64,000 nucleotides of DNA from Arthrobacter sp. UM1 (GTDB taxonomy: Bacteria; Actinomycetota; Actinomycetes; Actinomycetales; Micrococcaceae), in the NCBI RefSeq assembly GCF_020483305.1, contig NZ_JACWAB010000004.1, positions 62,001 to 126,000 of the forward strand. The letters are read 5' to 3'. Below are positions 42,058 to 50,657 of this stretch, piece by piece. The translations under genes were made by a program, and so were the position numbers. The first letter of the stretch is position 1. Every line of letters begins with the position of its first letter. A model generated the notes under the pieces. The model was not told the origin of the DNA. It saw nothing but the letters and a program-made list of their open reading frames with translations, and did no database searches.

Positions 42058-43103
42058 GACGCTCCTTTCACGGCGCGGGCCTGGCGGCGTCCGCCCACGA
42101 GGACGGCGATGAGGACGGGCGCTCCCACCGCGCCCGTGATGATCCCGACGGGCAGGGACAGCTGCGGCAGCAGCACCACCGAGACGAACTGCGCCGCGAG
42201 CACGAGCGCCGCGCCCGTCAACGCCGCCGCGGCCAAGGACAGCCGCCGCCCGGTCAGCAGCCGGGAGAGCGGGCCCGCGAGGAAGGCGACGAAGGCGAGG
42301 GGCCCGGTCACCGACGTCGCCATCGCGGAGAGGAGGACGGCGGCGACGACGACGGCGAGGCGGGCCGCCGTGACGCTGACGCCGAGTCCCTGCGCGAGGT
42401 CGTCGCCGAGCTCGAGCATCCGCAGGCGCAGGACAATGAGCGCCACGGCCGGCACGAGCACCGCGAGCGCGAGGGCGAGGGCCCCGATCCGGTCCCACGT
42501 GGCGGCGTTGAGCGAGCCGTTGAGCCAGACCATCGCCTCCTGCGCCTTGTAGATGTTGCCGCGGGCGAGCAGCCAGTTGACGAGCGCGCTCATCATGGCG
42601 GCCATGCCGATGCCCGTCAGGATGAGGCGCCCGCTCGCGTGGACGGTGGAGCGGCCGCGCATGGACACCGCGTAGAGGACCGCGGCGGTGCCGAGCGCGC
42701 CGAGCACCGCGGCTGCGCCCACGCCCGCGCCGGAGAGGCCGAACGCCACGATCGAGGTGACGGCGGCCGCGGAGGCGCCGTAGTTGACGCCGATGATGTC
42801 CGGGCTCGCGAGCGGGTTGCGCAGCAGCCGCTGGAACAGGCTGCCGGAGAGGCCGAACGCGAAGCCCGCGAGCGCCCCGGCCACGGCCTGCGGGAGCTTG
42901 GACTCCATGACGATGAACGTGGCGCCTGGGATCTCCTCGCCGCCGAGGATGCGGAAGAAGTCCGGAATGGTGACGGTGTAGTCGCCGAGCAGGATCGAGC
43001 CGAAGAAGAGCAGGCCCACGGCGGCGGCGAGGACCGCGAGGACCCTGCCTCGCTGAGCCGTGCCGCTCTGAGTCGTGCCGCTCTGTGCCGTGCTGCGCCT
43101 CAC
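42054..43103 (-). CDS. FecCD-type siderophore permease (second)
   Basis: A 349-aa permease of about ten helices. FecCD motifs: SLFQRLLRNPLASPDIIGVNYGAS and VTGPLAFVAFLAGPLSRLL. GTG at 43103 overlaps the first permease by 4 nt. The N-terminus has a short SGTTQSGTAQ repeat that is likely cytoplasmic. Confidence 0.94.
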   Translation of the reverse strand: MRRSTAQSGTTQSGTAQRGRVLAVLAAAVGLLFFGSILLGDYTVTIPDFFRILGGEEIPGATFIVMESKLPQAVAGALAGFAFGLSGSLFQRLLRNPLASPDIIGVNYGASAAAVTSIVAFGLSGAGVGAAAVLGALGTAAVLYAVSMRGRSTVHASGRLILTGIGMAAMMSALVNWLLARGNIYKAQEAMVWLNGSLNAATWDRIGALALALAVLVPAVALIVLRLRMLELGDDLAQGLGVSVTAARLAVVVAAVLLSAMATSVTGPLAFVAFLAGPLSRLLTGRRLSLAAAALTGAALVLAAQFVSVVLLPQLSLPVGIITGAVGAPVLIAVLVGGRRQARAVKGAS

Positions 43104-44158
43104 GAGACCATCACCCGCCTCGAGCGCGCGAGCCACATGAGCACGGGCGCGCCGATGACCGCGGTCAGGACGCCGGCAGCCGTCTCCGCCGGGGGCGCGA
43201 TGACGCGGCCGAGCGTGTCCGCCACGAGCACGAGCACCGCCCCGCCGAGGAGGCTGAGCGGCATGAGGGAGCGGTGGTCGCCCCCGGAGAGCAGCCGGAG
43301 GATGTGCGGCGCGGCCAGGCCCACGAAGGCGATGGGCCCGGCCACCGCCGTCGCCCCGGCCGCGAGGAGCACGAACCCGGCGCCGACCACCCAGCGGGCG
43401 CGGGAGATGCTGACGCCGAGGCCCCGCGCGACGTCGTCCCCGAGGGCGAGCGCGTTGAGGGTGCCCGCGTTGGCGAGCACGAGCACTGCCCCCGCGAGCA
43501 GCAGCGGCAGCACGGGCGCGAAGGAGAAGTCGTTGACCGCCACCGAGCCCACCTGCCAGCGGCGGAACGTGTCCAGCGTGGCCTGGCTCGAGACGAGCAG
43601 CGCCCCGATGACGGAGACGCACCCCGCGGTCACGGCCGCGCCGCCGATCGCGAGATTGACGGCCGAGCCGTGCGAGGGCCCGAACTCGGCGATGAGGAAG
43701 ACGAGCGCACTCGCGAGCGCGGCGCCGAGGAGGGCGGCCGCCGTCGTGCCCCCGAGCCCCGCGACCCCGAAGAACGTCATGCCGACGACGACGGCGAGCG
43801 ACGCCCCCGCGTTGACGCCGAGGATCCCCGGATCGGCGAGCGGGTTGCGGGTGAGCCCCTGCATGCCCGTGCCCGCGAGCGCCAGGGCGGCCCCGACGCT
43901 CGCCGCGAGCACGGTGCGGGGGATGCGGGCGGCGGCCACGGCGGCGTCGTCGTTCGCGGGATCGCGGCCGGAGAGCTGGGCGAGCACCGCGCTCCACACC
44001 TCGTGCGGGGGGATGGCGCGGGCGCCGATGCCGAGGCTCGCGACGACGGCCGCCGCGAGGAGCACCGCCAGGATCAGGGCGGTGGCCCACACGGCGGCCG
44101 GCCGGCGAGCGGAGGGACGCTGGGCAGCAGGACGCTGGGCGGCCCGGGCTTCAGACAT
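43100..44158 (-). CDS. FecCD-type siderophore permease (first)
   Basis: A 352-aa permease forming a heterodimer with its neighbour. Motifs: GTGMQGLTRNPLADPGILGVNAGASLAVV and AGPIAFVGLAAPHILRLLSGGDHR. ATG at 44158 follows an in-frame GTG at 44161; neither has a strong ribosome site. The start is 27 nt after the binding-protein stop. Confidence 0.94.
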   Translation of the reverse strand: MSEARAAQRPAAQRPSARRPAAVWATALILAVLLAAAVVASLGIGARAIPPHEVWSAVLAQLSGRDPANDDAAVAAARIPRTVLAASVGAALALAGTGMQGLTRNPLADPGILGVNAGASLAVVVGMTFFGVAGLGGTTAAALLGAALASALVFLIAEFGPSHGSAVNLAIGGAAVTAGCVSVIGALLVSSQATLDTFRRWQVGSVAVNDFSFAPVLPLLLAGAVLVLANAGTLNALALGDDVARGLGVSISRARWVVGAGFVLLAAGATAVAGPIAFVGLAAPHILRLLSGGDHRSLMPLSLLGGAVLVLVADTLGRVIAPPAETAAGVLTAVIGAPVLMWLARSRRVMVS

Positions 44159-44185
44159 CACAGGGAGGTCAGTCCGCCTTTTCTG

Positions 44186-45244
44186 CTACTTGGACGCCTT
44201 GAGGGCGTCGGCGATCTTCGGGACCCACTTCTCGATCGCGTAGTCGATGCTGAGGACCGAGATGGCGGAGAGGGCGATGGTGTTCGTGTTGTCCGAGTCG
44301 AACACCGCGGCGCCCTTCTTGACCGCCGGGATCTGGCTGAGGAGCTTGTCCTTCTTGATGGCGTCCGCGGCCTTGGCGTCCGCCACCCAGCTGACGAGCA
44401 CGTCCGCGTCCAGCTTGCTCGCGTTCTCCGCGGAGAACGGCACGCTGAAGGAGGCCTTCTGCTTCTTCTCCGCCTCGGCGATGACGGGGGCCTGCTTGAG
44501 GCCGATCGACTCCATGAAGCGGGGGCGGTTGTCCGTGGAGGAGTAGGCGGTGATGCCGTCCGTCTTGCCCGGCTCGAGGGTGGCGAAGACGAAGCTCTTG
44601 CCCTTGAACTCGGGGTGGTCCTTGGCCACCTGCTCGAGCTTCTCCTTCTTCTCCTTGAGGAGCTTCTCCGCCTCGGCGTTCTTGCCGAGCGCCTTGCCGA
44701 TGGTGGTGAGCGAGTCCTCCCAGGACGTGCCGTAGGCGAGCTCCGGGTATGCGAGGGTCGGGGCGATCTTGGAGAGCTTCTGGTAGTCCTCCTTGCTCAT
44801 GCCCGAGTAGGTGCCGATGATGAGGTCCGGCGTGACCTTGGCGATCGCGTCGAAGTTGATGCCGTCCGCCTCCGAGTACTGGACCGGGGCCTTGTCCGTG
44901 CCGATCTCCGCGCCGAGCTTCTTGAGCGCCTCGTCCTTCCACGGGAGGGACTTGTTGGAGTTCTGGCCGAAGGAGTCCTCCGCCATGCCCACCGGGACCA
45001 CGCCGAGGGCGAGGACCACGTCCGCGTTGACCCAGGAGACCGTGGCGACGCGGGTGGGGCGCTTCTCGATCTTCGTCTCGCCGAACGCGTGCTTGATGGT
45101 CACGGGGTACTGCGAGTCCGAGCTGCTCTCGCCCGAGCCGGAGCCCTTCTTGTCCGACGACGAGCCCGTGGAGCAGGCCGAGAGCAGTGCGGCGAGGGAG
45201 GTGGCGCCGAACGCGGACAGGGCGGTGCGACGGTTGAGGTTCAT
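44186..45244 (-). CDS. Siderophore-binding lipoprotein
   Basis: A 352-aa FepB/FhuD-like extracellular binding protein. NRRTALSAFGATSLAALLSAC combines a twin-arginine pair with a lipobox (Cys about 23), followed by a Ser/Gly linker. The class III fold is seen in PTRVATVSWVNADVVLALGVVPVGM and TPDLIIGTYSGMS. I chose ATG at 45244, preceded by AAGG, over the ATG 6 nt upstream. It is the first gene of the operon binding protein - permease - permease - ATPase - reductase. Confidence 0.94.
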   Translation of the reverse strand: MNLNRRTALSAFGATSLAALLSACSTGSSSDKKGSGSGESSSDSQYPVTIKHAFGETKIEKRPTRVATVSWVNADVVLALGVVPVGMAEDSFGQNSNKSLPWKDEALKKLGAEIGTDKAPVQYSEADGINFDAIAKVTPDLIIGTYSGMSKEDYQKLSKIAPTLAYPELAYGTSWEDSLTTIGKALGKNAEAEKLLKEKKEKLEQVAKDHPEFKGKSFVFATLEPGKTDGITAYSSTDNRPRFMESIGLKQAPVIAEAEKKQKASFSVPFSAENASKLDADVLVSWVADAKAADAIKKDKLLSQIPAVKKGAAVFDSDNTNTIALSAISVLSIDYAIEKWVPKIADALKASK

Positions 45245-45297
45245 GGGCATCCTTGGTGCTCGGGGTCGGTGTCGGGAAAGGCTGACGTTGACCGGAC

Positions 45298-45316
45298 TGA
45301 GGCAACACTAACCTAA
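45298..45316 (-). promoter_or_regulatory. DtxR/IdeR iron box
   Basis: On the minus strand TTAGGTTAGTGTTGCCTCA matches the 19-bp consensus (TTAGGTTAGGCTAACCTAA) at 14 or so positions, with the left half perfect. It lies 54 bp before the siderophore-binding gene, so iron-bound DtxR/IdeR should repress the operon. Confidence 0.85.
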
Positions 45317-45532
45317 GCCGAGGGTATTAGAGAACGCAGATCTGCCCTAATTGGGTGTTCGGTTGGTCACGGGTGCGGGCGCCCCGCCGAGAGCGGAGAT
45401 TCCGCACCCGGCGGCTTCGGGGTTCTGCGGGCCAGAAGCACCCGGAGACCGCACCCTCGACAGCGCTGGTTCGGGAGCCTAGACTTCTCTCGTCGCGAAC
45501 ATCGGGTTCGCCCCTCTCGGAAGTCTCACTCC

Positions 45533-46141
45533 ATGCACAGCATCGCCCGGCGCAGCGTCGCGTCCGCCCTCCTCGCAGCTCCCCTCCTCCTCGCCGCGGC
45601 CGCCCCGGCCTCCGCGGCCCCGACCGTCCAGACCCGCGTCACGCCGTTCTCCGCCAGCCCCTCGACGGTCCGGGCAGGAGCGGCCATCACCGTCCGCGCC
45701 CAGACCCAGGCCCTCACGGCCGGCGCCTGGCGAGCCCGCGGCGGCACGCGCGCCGTCGTCTTCTTCGATCCGGACGGATCCGCCCCCGCCCGCGCGGTGC
45801 GCACGGTGACCACCGACGCCCGCGGCAACGTGGCCACGGGCTTCACCGCGACGGCGAGCGGCCTCTGGTACGTGGCGATCCCCTCGACGACGGCCCTCAA
45901 GTCCTCCGTCTCGGCCAAGGCCTACGTCCGGGTGACGCCCGCGCCGAAGCCGGCGCCGACCTCGGTCCGCCCGGCCGCAGGCAGCTGGAACTGCCCCAGC
46001 TGGGCCCCCATCAAGGGCAACGCGAGCAGCCGCATCTTCCACCGGCCGGGCCAGCGCTACTACTCGCGCACCAAGCCGGAGATCTGCTTCGCGAACCCGA
46101 CGGCGGCGATCCGCGCCGGGTACCGCGCCTCCAAGGTCTGA
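45533..46141 (+). CDS. Secreted sunset-domain protein
   Basis: A 202-aa exported protein. A signal peptide ends near residue 29 (APASAAPT). Residues about 35-135 look like an immunoglobulin-like beta domain (STVRAGAAITVRAQTQ; GTRAVVFFDPDG). The C-terminal about 50 residues, NCPSWAPIKGNASSRIFH then PGQRYYSRTKPEICFANPTAAIRAGYRASK, match the 'sunset' domain with its two cysteines. That module is typical of secreted actinobacterial proteins; its function is unknown. No operon partner. Confidence 0.8.
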   Translation: MHSIARRSVASALLAAPLLLAAAAPASAAPTVQTRVTPFSASPSTVRAGAAITVRAQTQALTAGAWRARGGTRAVVFFDPDGSAPARAVRTVTTDARGNVATGFTATASGLWYVAIPSTTALKSSVSAKAYVRVTPAPKPAPTSVRPAAGSWNCPSWAPIKGNASSRIFHRPGQRYYSRTKPEICFANPTAAIRAGYRASKV

Positions 46142-46167
46142 TCCGCGCGGGGCGGCCTCGGCCGGGT

Positions 46168-46229
46168 CCGGCTGACGAGGGCCCGGCTGACAGAGGTCCC
46201 GGCTGACGAGCGCCCGGCTGACAGAGGTC
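46168..46229. repeat. Two tandem 31-bp repeats
   Basis: Units 46168-46198 and 46199-46229 differ at one base; each contains CCGGCTGACGAG and CCGGCTGACAGAG, so the unit itself is an internal duplication of CCGGCTGAC. Located between the sunset gene and the MFS leader. Confidence 0.88.
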
Positions 46230-46281
46230 CCGCGGCACCCGCCTGCGGGCGGCGAAGACGGACGGCAAAGACGGACGGAAG

Positions 46282-46311
46282 TTGAACCGTCCGGACGCCC
46301 TTCCGTAGAAT
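46282..46311 (+). promoter_or_regulatory. Promoter of the MFS leader
   Basis: TTGAAC (46282-46287), an 18-bp spacer and TAGAAT (46306-46311). Transcription would start at about 46318-46320, i.e. on the ATG of the short leader ORF. Confidence 0.6.
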
Positions 46312-46319
46312 GGCTCCCC

Positions 46320-46409
46320 ATGTGGACGTTGACGACTCGCTCCGGCTCCTGCCGCGGTCGCCGTCCCGCTGGACTCGTGTGGATTGAGAGGACTGGCGGG
46401 TCGCGCTGA
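46320..46409 (+). CDS. Putative leaderless leader peptide (29 aa)
   Basis: ATG at 46320 sits 9 nt after the TAGAAT box with no ribosome site, and the frame runs 29 codons to TGA at 46409 (begins MWTLTTRSGSCRGRRPAG; rich in Arg, with two Trp). It is followed by a stable hairpin and the MFS gene. Short leaderless ORFs of this sort precede antibiotic-induced genes in Actinobacteria, where ribosome stalling changes downstream RNA folding. No homologue is recognised, so this is an inference from layout. Confidence 0.45.
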   Translation: MWTLTTRSGSCRGRRPAGLVWIERTGGSR

Positions 46410-46442
46410 CGCGCGGCCACCGCATGCTGCCCTCATCCGAAC

Positions 46443-46467
46443 GGCGCCTCCCTGTGCGAGAGGCGCC
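46443..46467 (+). promoter_or_regulatory. Leader hairpin before MFS gene
   Basis: Perfect 8-bp stem GGCGCCTC/GAGGCGCC with a 9-nt loop ends 20 nt before the MFS ATG. Without a T-tract it would act by masking translation rather than terminating. Confidence 0.5.
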
Positions 46468-46487
46468 TGAGACCATGCGAGTCTTCC

Positions 46488-47888
46488 ATGCTTTCTACAC
46501 CTTTCTCCTCCCCTGCCCGGAACAGGGGATCCGCATTCTGGCCGCCGATGCTCGTCATCGCCGCGGCACAGCTGATCGTCATCATGAACAACGCGATCGT
46601 GAACATCGCGCTGCCCCAGCTCACGGAGGACCTCTCCATCTCCGCGGGCCAGCAGTCCTGGGTCGTCACCTCCTACCTCCTGGTGTTCGGCTCGGTCCTG
46701 CTGGTCGGCGGCAAGGTCGGGGACGCCTTCGGGCACCGGCGGGCGTTCATCGCAGGCCTCATCGGCACCGCCGTGTTCGCGGCGCTGGCCGGCTCGGCCA
46801 CGGCACCGGCCTGGTACTTCCTGGCCCGGGCGGGCCAGGGCCTCTCCGCCGCGGTGCTGGCCCCGGCCGCCGTCGCGCTCCTCTCGACGACGTTCGCCGA
46901 GGGGCATGAGCGGGCCAAGGCGTTCGGGATCTACGGAGCCGTCACGGGCGCCGGCGCGGCCGTCGGCGTGCTGGCCGGCGGCATCCTGACCGACCTGCTC
47001 TCGTGGCGCTGGACCATGTTCGCGTCCGTCCCGCTCGCGCTCATCGCGGCGGGCGCGGCGCCGCTGGTCCTCTCCGCGGCGGACGCCCTGGACCGGACGC
47101 GCTGGCATCTGCAGGACGTGGCCATGGTGGTCGTCGGCGTTGCGGCGTTCCTCCTGGCGCTCACCGAGATGGAGCACGGCCGCGGCCTCCAGGCGATCGC
47201 GCTCACGGCCCTCGCGGCCGTGTCCCTCGCGGGATTCGCCCGCCGGCAGGTCCGCTCCCGGACGCCGCTGCTGCCGCCTGAGCTCGTGACGGACCGGGAC
47301 CGGCTGAGCGGCCTGATCGTCGTCGGCGCCGGAGGCCTCGGCCCCACCGGCGTGTTCGTGGTCCTGAGCCTGTACCTGCAGGAGACGCTGCACATGTCCC
47401 CGATGCAGGCGGCCCTGGCGACCCTCCCCTACCCGATCGGCATGATGGTGTCCTCTCAGTTCAGCGAGCGGCTCATCAGCCGGTTCGGGGCGGTCAAGAC
47501 GGTCGTCTGGGCGCTCGGGCTCTCGGGGCTCGGCCTGCTTCCGCTGGTCCTGGCCGGGCCCGGGGCGTCCTACCCCGCGCTCGTGCTGCCGGTCCTCGTC
47601 GTCATCAGCCTGACGATGGGCCCGGCGTTCGTGGCCGGCAGCCGCCTCGCCATGACCGGGGTGGCGGAGAGCCACTCGGGCGCGATGGGCGCCGCGATGA
47701 ACTCCAGCGCCGAGCTCGGAGGCGCCGTCGGCGTGACGCTCCTCAGCGCGCTGTCCCTCCTGCTGGGCACCGGCGGGACCGCCGGCTACGGCGCGGCCAT
47801 GGCGTCCGCCGGGGCGGTCCTCATCGCGGCCGCGTTCGCCGTCGCGCTCGTGTCCGGGGCGTTCCGCAGGGCGCACGCGCGGGCCTGA
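46488..47888 (+). CDS. DHA2-family MFS drug exporter
   Basis: A 466-aa, 14-helix proton antiporter. DHA2 features: LIVIMNNAIVNIALPQLTEDLSIS in helix 1, GGKVGDAFGHRRAFIAGL (motif A) and GIYGAVTGAGAAVGVLAGGILTDLLSWRW (motif C, drug antiporters). The substrate is unknown. It has a weak ribosome site and a complex leader (promoter, 29-codon ORF, hairpin), which suggests inducible expression. Confidence 0.88.
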   Translation: MLSTPFSSPARNRGSAFWPPMLVIAAAQLIVIMNNAIVNIALPQLTEDLSISAGQQSWVVTSYLLVFGSVLLVGGKVGDAFGHRRAFIAGLIGTAVFAALAGSATAPAWYFLARAGQGLSAAVLAPAAVALLSTTFAEGHERAKAFGIYGAVTGAGAAVGVLAGGILTDLLSWRWTMFASVPLALIAAGAAPLVLSAADALDRTRWHLQDVAMVVVGVAAFLLALTEMEHGRGLQAIALTALAAVSLAGFARRQVRSRTPLLPPELVTDRDRLSGLIVVGAGGLGPTGVFVVLSLYLQETLHMSPMQAALATLPYPIGMMVSSQFSERLISRFGAVKTVVWALGLSGLGLLPLVLAGPGASYPALVLPVLVVISLTMGPAFVAGSRLAMTGVAESHSGAMGAAMNSSAELGGAVGVTLLSALSLLLGTGGTAGYGAAMASAGAVLIAAAFAVALVSGAFRRAHARA

Positions 47889-48061
47889 CCGCCCGCCGGG
47901 TCCGGGGCTTCGGCTCCGGGCCCCGGGCTTGCGCCCGGCCCCCGCGCGCCGCGCGGTGACGCCTGCGCTTCGCGCGCTGGCTCTCTCGTGCGGCACGCCG
48001 TCTGCCGCGTTCCGCGCCTCCGCCTCCCCACCCCTTCTTCATTCCGCATTCCGCATTCCGA

Positions 48062-48082
48062 GGGGCCGCCTGCCGCGGCCCC
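48062..48082 (+). promoter_or_regulatory. Hairpin in the leader of the ABC-F gene
   Basis: Stem GGGGCCGC/GCGGCCCC with a 5-nt loop, 36 nt before the ABC-F start, preceded by three direct ATTCCGC-type repeats (48042-48060). A second hairpin CCGGGC/GCCCGG at 47923-47938 may end the MFS transcript. Confidence 0.4.
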
Positions 48083-48118
48083 ACTTCAGCTTGCCTTCAC
48101 TGGAAAGGACGACTCCCC

Positions 48119-49717
48119 GTGATCACCGCAACGGGACTAGAGCTTCGGGCAGGCGCGCGCCTGCTCATCGACAACGCCGACCTCCGGATCGAGAGGGGCG
48201 ACAGGGTCGGGCTGGTCGGCCGCAACGGCGCCGGCAAGACGAGCCTCGTGAGAGTCCTCGCGGGCGAAACCCTCCCGGCCCAGGGAACCGTCTCCCGCAC
48301 GGGCACCCTCGGGTACCTGCCGCAGGACCCGCGCGCGGCCGACCCCGGCCAGAGCGCCCTGGACCGCATCCTCGCGGCCCGGGGCCTCGCCGGCGCCGCC
48401 GCAGGGCTGCACCGCGCCGAGGAGGAGATGGGCTCCGCCGACCAGGCCGTGCGGGACCGCGCGCTCCGCCGCTACGACGGGCTCCAGGCCGAGTTCCTCG
48501 CCGGCGGCGGCTACGCAGCGGAGGCCGAGGCCGCCCGGATCAGCGGGCACCTCGGCCTGCCCCAGCGCGTGCTGGCCCAGCCGCTCGGCACGCTCTCCGG
48601 CGGTCAGCGCCGCCGGGTGGAGCTCGTCCGGATCCTGTTCTCCCAGGCGGACGTCCTGCTCCTCGACGAGCCGACCAACCATCTGGACCAGGACTCCCTC
48701 GCTTGGCTGCGCGAGTTCCTCGCCTCCTACCCGGGCGGGATCCTCATGATCTCCCATGACGAATCGCTCATGGAGGCGACGGCGACCCGGGTCCTCTTCC
48801 TCGACGCCGCCCGCAGCGCGCTCGACGTCTACGCCATGGCGTGGAGGGACTACCTGCGGCAGCGCGCCCAGGACGAGTCCCGGCGGCGGCGCGAGCGGGC
48901 CAACGCGGAGAAGAAGGCCGCGGCCCTCCTGAGCCAGGCGGAGTCGATGCGGGCCAAGGCCACCAAGGCCGTGGCCGCGCAGCAGATGATCCGCCGGGCC
49001 GAGCGGCTCACGGGCGGGCTTGAGGCGGAGCGGGCCTGGGAGAAGGTCGCGGCCCTGCGCTTCCCCGCCCCGGCGCGGTGCGGCAGGACTCCGCTGCGGG
49101 CCCGCGGCCTCTCGAAGGCCTACGGCTCGCTGGAGATCTTCGCAGGGGTGGACCTGGCGGTGGACCGCGGGTCCCGGATCGTGGTGCTCGGCCTCAATGG
49201 CGCGGGCAAGACGACTCTCCTGCGCATCCTCGCCGGCCAGACGGTTCCGGACACGGGCGAGGTCGCGGCGGGCCACGGGCTCCGGCTCGGGTACTTCGCC
49301 CAGGAGCACGAGACGCTCGACGGCGGACGCACCATCCTGGAGAACATGCGCTCCGCCGCGCCGGACGCGGACGACACGCAGGTGCGCACGCTCCTCGGCT
49401 CGTTCCTCTTCACCGGGGAGGACGTGGACAAGCCCGCCGCGGTCCTCTCCGGCGGCGAGAAGACCCGGCTGGCCCTGGCGGTGCTCGTGGCCTCCTCCGC
49501 CAACGTGCTCCTGCTGGACGAGCCGACGAACAACCTGGACCCCGCCTCCCGGGAGGAGATCCTCGGTGCGCTCCGCAACTACGAGGGCGCCGTGGTCCTC
49601 GTCTCCCACGACGAAGGAGCGGTCGAGGCGCTGCAGCCGGACCGCGTGGTGCTCCTGCCGGACGGGGTCGAGGACATGTGGGGGCCCGCGTACCGGGACC
49701 TGGTCTCGCTCGCGTAG
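48119..49717 (+). CDS. ABC-F family ribosome-associated ATPase
   Basis: A 532-aa cytoplasmic protein with two ABC domains and no membrane segment. Domain 1: GRNGAGKTS, LSGGQRRRVELVRIL, DEPTNHLD; domain 2: GLNGAGKTT, LSGGEKTRLALAVL, DEPTNNLD. The P-site tRNA-interacting linker (about residues 240-305) is a charged helical hairpin rich in Arg/Ala/Gln. The family acts at the ribosomal E site, either as housekeeping factors or as antibiotic-protection factors; motifs alone do not decide. Starts with GTG, with AAAGGA upstream. Confidence 0.93.
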   Translation: MITATGLELRAGARLLIDNADLRIERGDRVGLVGRNGAGKTSLVRVLAGETLPAQGTVSRTGTLGYLPQDPRAADPGQSALDRILAARGLAGAAAGLHRAEEEMGSADQAVRDRALRRYDGLQAEFLAGGGYAAEAEAARISGHLGLPQRVLAQPLGTLSGGQRRRVELVRILFSQADVLLLDEPTNHLDQDSLAWLREFLASYPGGILMISHDESLMEATATRVLFLDAARSALDVYAMAWRDYLRQRAQDESRRRRERANAEKKAAALLSQAESMRAKATKAVAAQQMIRRAERLTGGLEAERAWEKVAALRFPAPARCGRTPLRARGLSKAYGSLEIFAGVDLAVDRGSRIVVLGLNGAGKTTLLRILAGQTVPDTGEVAAGHGLRLGYFAQEHETLDGGRTILENMRSAAPDADDTQVRTLLGSFLFTGEDVDKPAAVLSGGEKTRLALAVLVASSANVLLLDEPTNNLDPASREEILGALRNYEGAVVLVSHDEGAVEALQPDRVVLLPDGVEDMWGPAYRDLVSLA

Positions 49718-49777
49718 CGGGACGGGCCCGTGCCCGGGCCCATGAGGGCGGGGCGGCGGAGCGCATAGTGTGGCCCC

Positions 49778-50347
49778 ATGAGCAACGAGCACACCGCGCC
49801 CCGCCCCTCCGCCAGCCCCGGTTCCGCGCCCGACGGCTCCCCGTCAGCGCCTCGCCCCGGAGTCATGCCCGGAAGCCGCTCGACCCCGGTCCGGCTCGTG
49901 CGGGACTCCGGCGTCGTCGCCTACACGGCGGAGGTGCCGGCGTCGCCGTCGGACCTGTTCGCCATCCTCGCCAACCCGCACCGCCACCACGAGCTGGACG
50001 GCTCCGGCTCCGTCCAGGCGGAGGTCCGCGGGCCCGAGCGGCTGGCCCCCGGCGACCGCTTCTCCACGCACATGCGCCTCTACGGCGTGCCGTACGTCAT
50101 CACCAACACCGTGAGCGCCGTCGAGGAGGACCGCCTCATCGAGTGGGTCCACCCCGGAGGCCACCGCTGGCGCTGGGAGCTCGAGCGCCTGCCCGACGGC
50201 GGCACCCGCGTCACCGAGTCCTGGATCGCCCGGGGCGCCCGCCTTCCGCTGCTGGCCTACCGGATCATGGGCGCGTACGCCCGGAACGACGACGGCATCC
50301 GGCAGTCGCTCGAACGGGCCGCCCGGATCATGGCGGGGCGGGTTTAG
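49778..50347 (+). CDS. SRPBCC-family protein
   Basis: A 189-aa cytoplasmic protein with a START/Bet v1-like helix-grip fold: VAYTAEVPASPSDLFAILANPHRHHELDGSG at the start of the domain (about residue 45), YVITNTVSAVEEDRLIEWVHP, then ELERLPDGGTRVTESW. A hydrophobic ligand or polyketide-like substrate is usual for the fold, but none can be named. The ATG lies 6 nt after TAGTGT (49766-49771), suggesting a leaderless mRNA. Confidence 0.85.
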   Translation: MSNEHTAPRPSASPGSAPDGSPSAPRPGVMPGSRSTPVRLVRDSGVVAYTAEVPASPSDLFAILANPHRHHELDGSGSVQAEVRGPERLAPGDRFSTHMRLYGVPYVITNTVSAVEEDRLIEWVHPGGHRWRWELERLPDGGTRVTESWIARGARLPLLAYRIMGAYARNDDGIRQSLERAARIMAGRV

Positions 50348-50463
50348 GAGTCCGGCGCTGGGAGGGTGCGGGCCTGGAGGGGGTGCGGGCCTGCGGAGGG
50401 CTTGCGGGGCCTTCCTGACCGCTCCGGCCCGGGCTGGGGCGGGCTGGCTCATCTGCCCCGTGG

Positions 50464-50522
50464 CTTGTGCACCCGGTTCGTTCGGTTTTTGGCCCGAAAA
50501 CCGAACGAACCGGGTGCACAAG
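50464..50522. repeat. Long intergenic inverted repeat, family A copy 2
   Basis: Perfect 26-bp arms (CTTGTGCACCCGGTTCG... at 50464-50489; complement 50497-50522) with a 7-nt loop. Compared with the other family A copies, GGATCG has become GGTTCG on the left with the matching change on the right. The 587-bp gap 50348-50934 has no gene, only this, a family B hairpin, and an AT-rich promoter-like stretch near 50738-50775. Confidence 0.93.
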
Positions 50523-50598
50523 GCAGGCGTGTGGGGCTGGACGCGACCCACGCCGAGCTGCAGACGGCGCCCTGAGCCCTGCCCCACCCTCCTCCGCC

Positions 50599-50657
50599 CT
50601 TGTGCACCCTCTGGTGTCAGGATCTGGCCGAAATCCTGACGAGAGAGGGTGCACAAG
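50599..50657. repeat. Long intergenic inverted repeat, family B copy 2
   Basis: 25-bp arms (CTTGTGCACCCTCTGGTG... and complement at 50633-50657) with three central mismatches and a 9-nt loop, 77 bp after the family A copy, the same order and spacing as at 1703-1894. Confidence 0.9.

Noticed and set aside
46474-46909. Alternative start and frame for the MFS gene at ATG 46474
   Set aside because: Although GAGAGG precedes it, the frame loses all membrane helices; the 46488 frame gives a complete DHA2 transporter.
47929-48759. Open plus-strand frame across the MFS/ABC-F gap
   Set aside because: It runs out of frame through the ABC-F ATPase domain and encodes only Arg/Pro/Gly-rich sequence.
48119-49717. 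ABC-F gene as a dedicated antibiotic-resistance factor
   Set aside because: Size, linker and motifs also fit housekeeping ABC-F proteins; the neighbouring exporter alone does not establish resistance.
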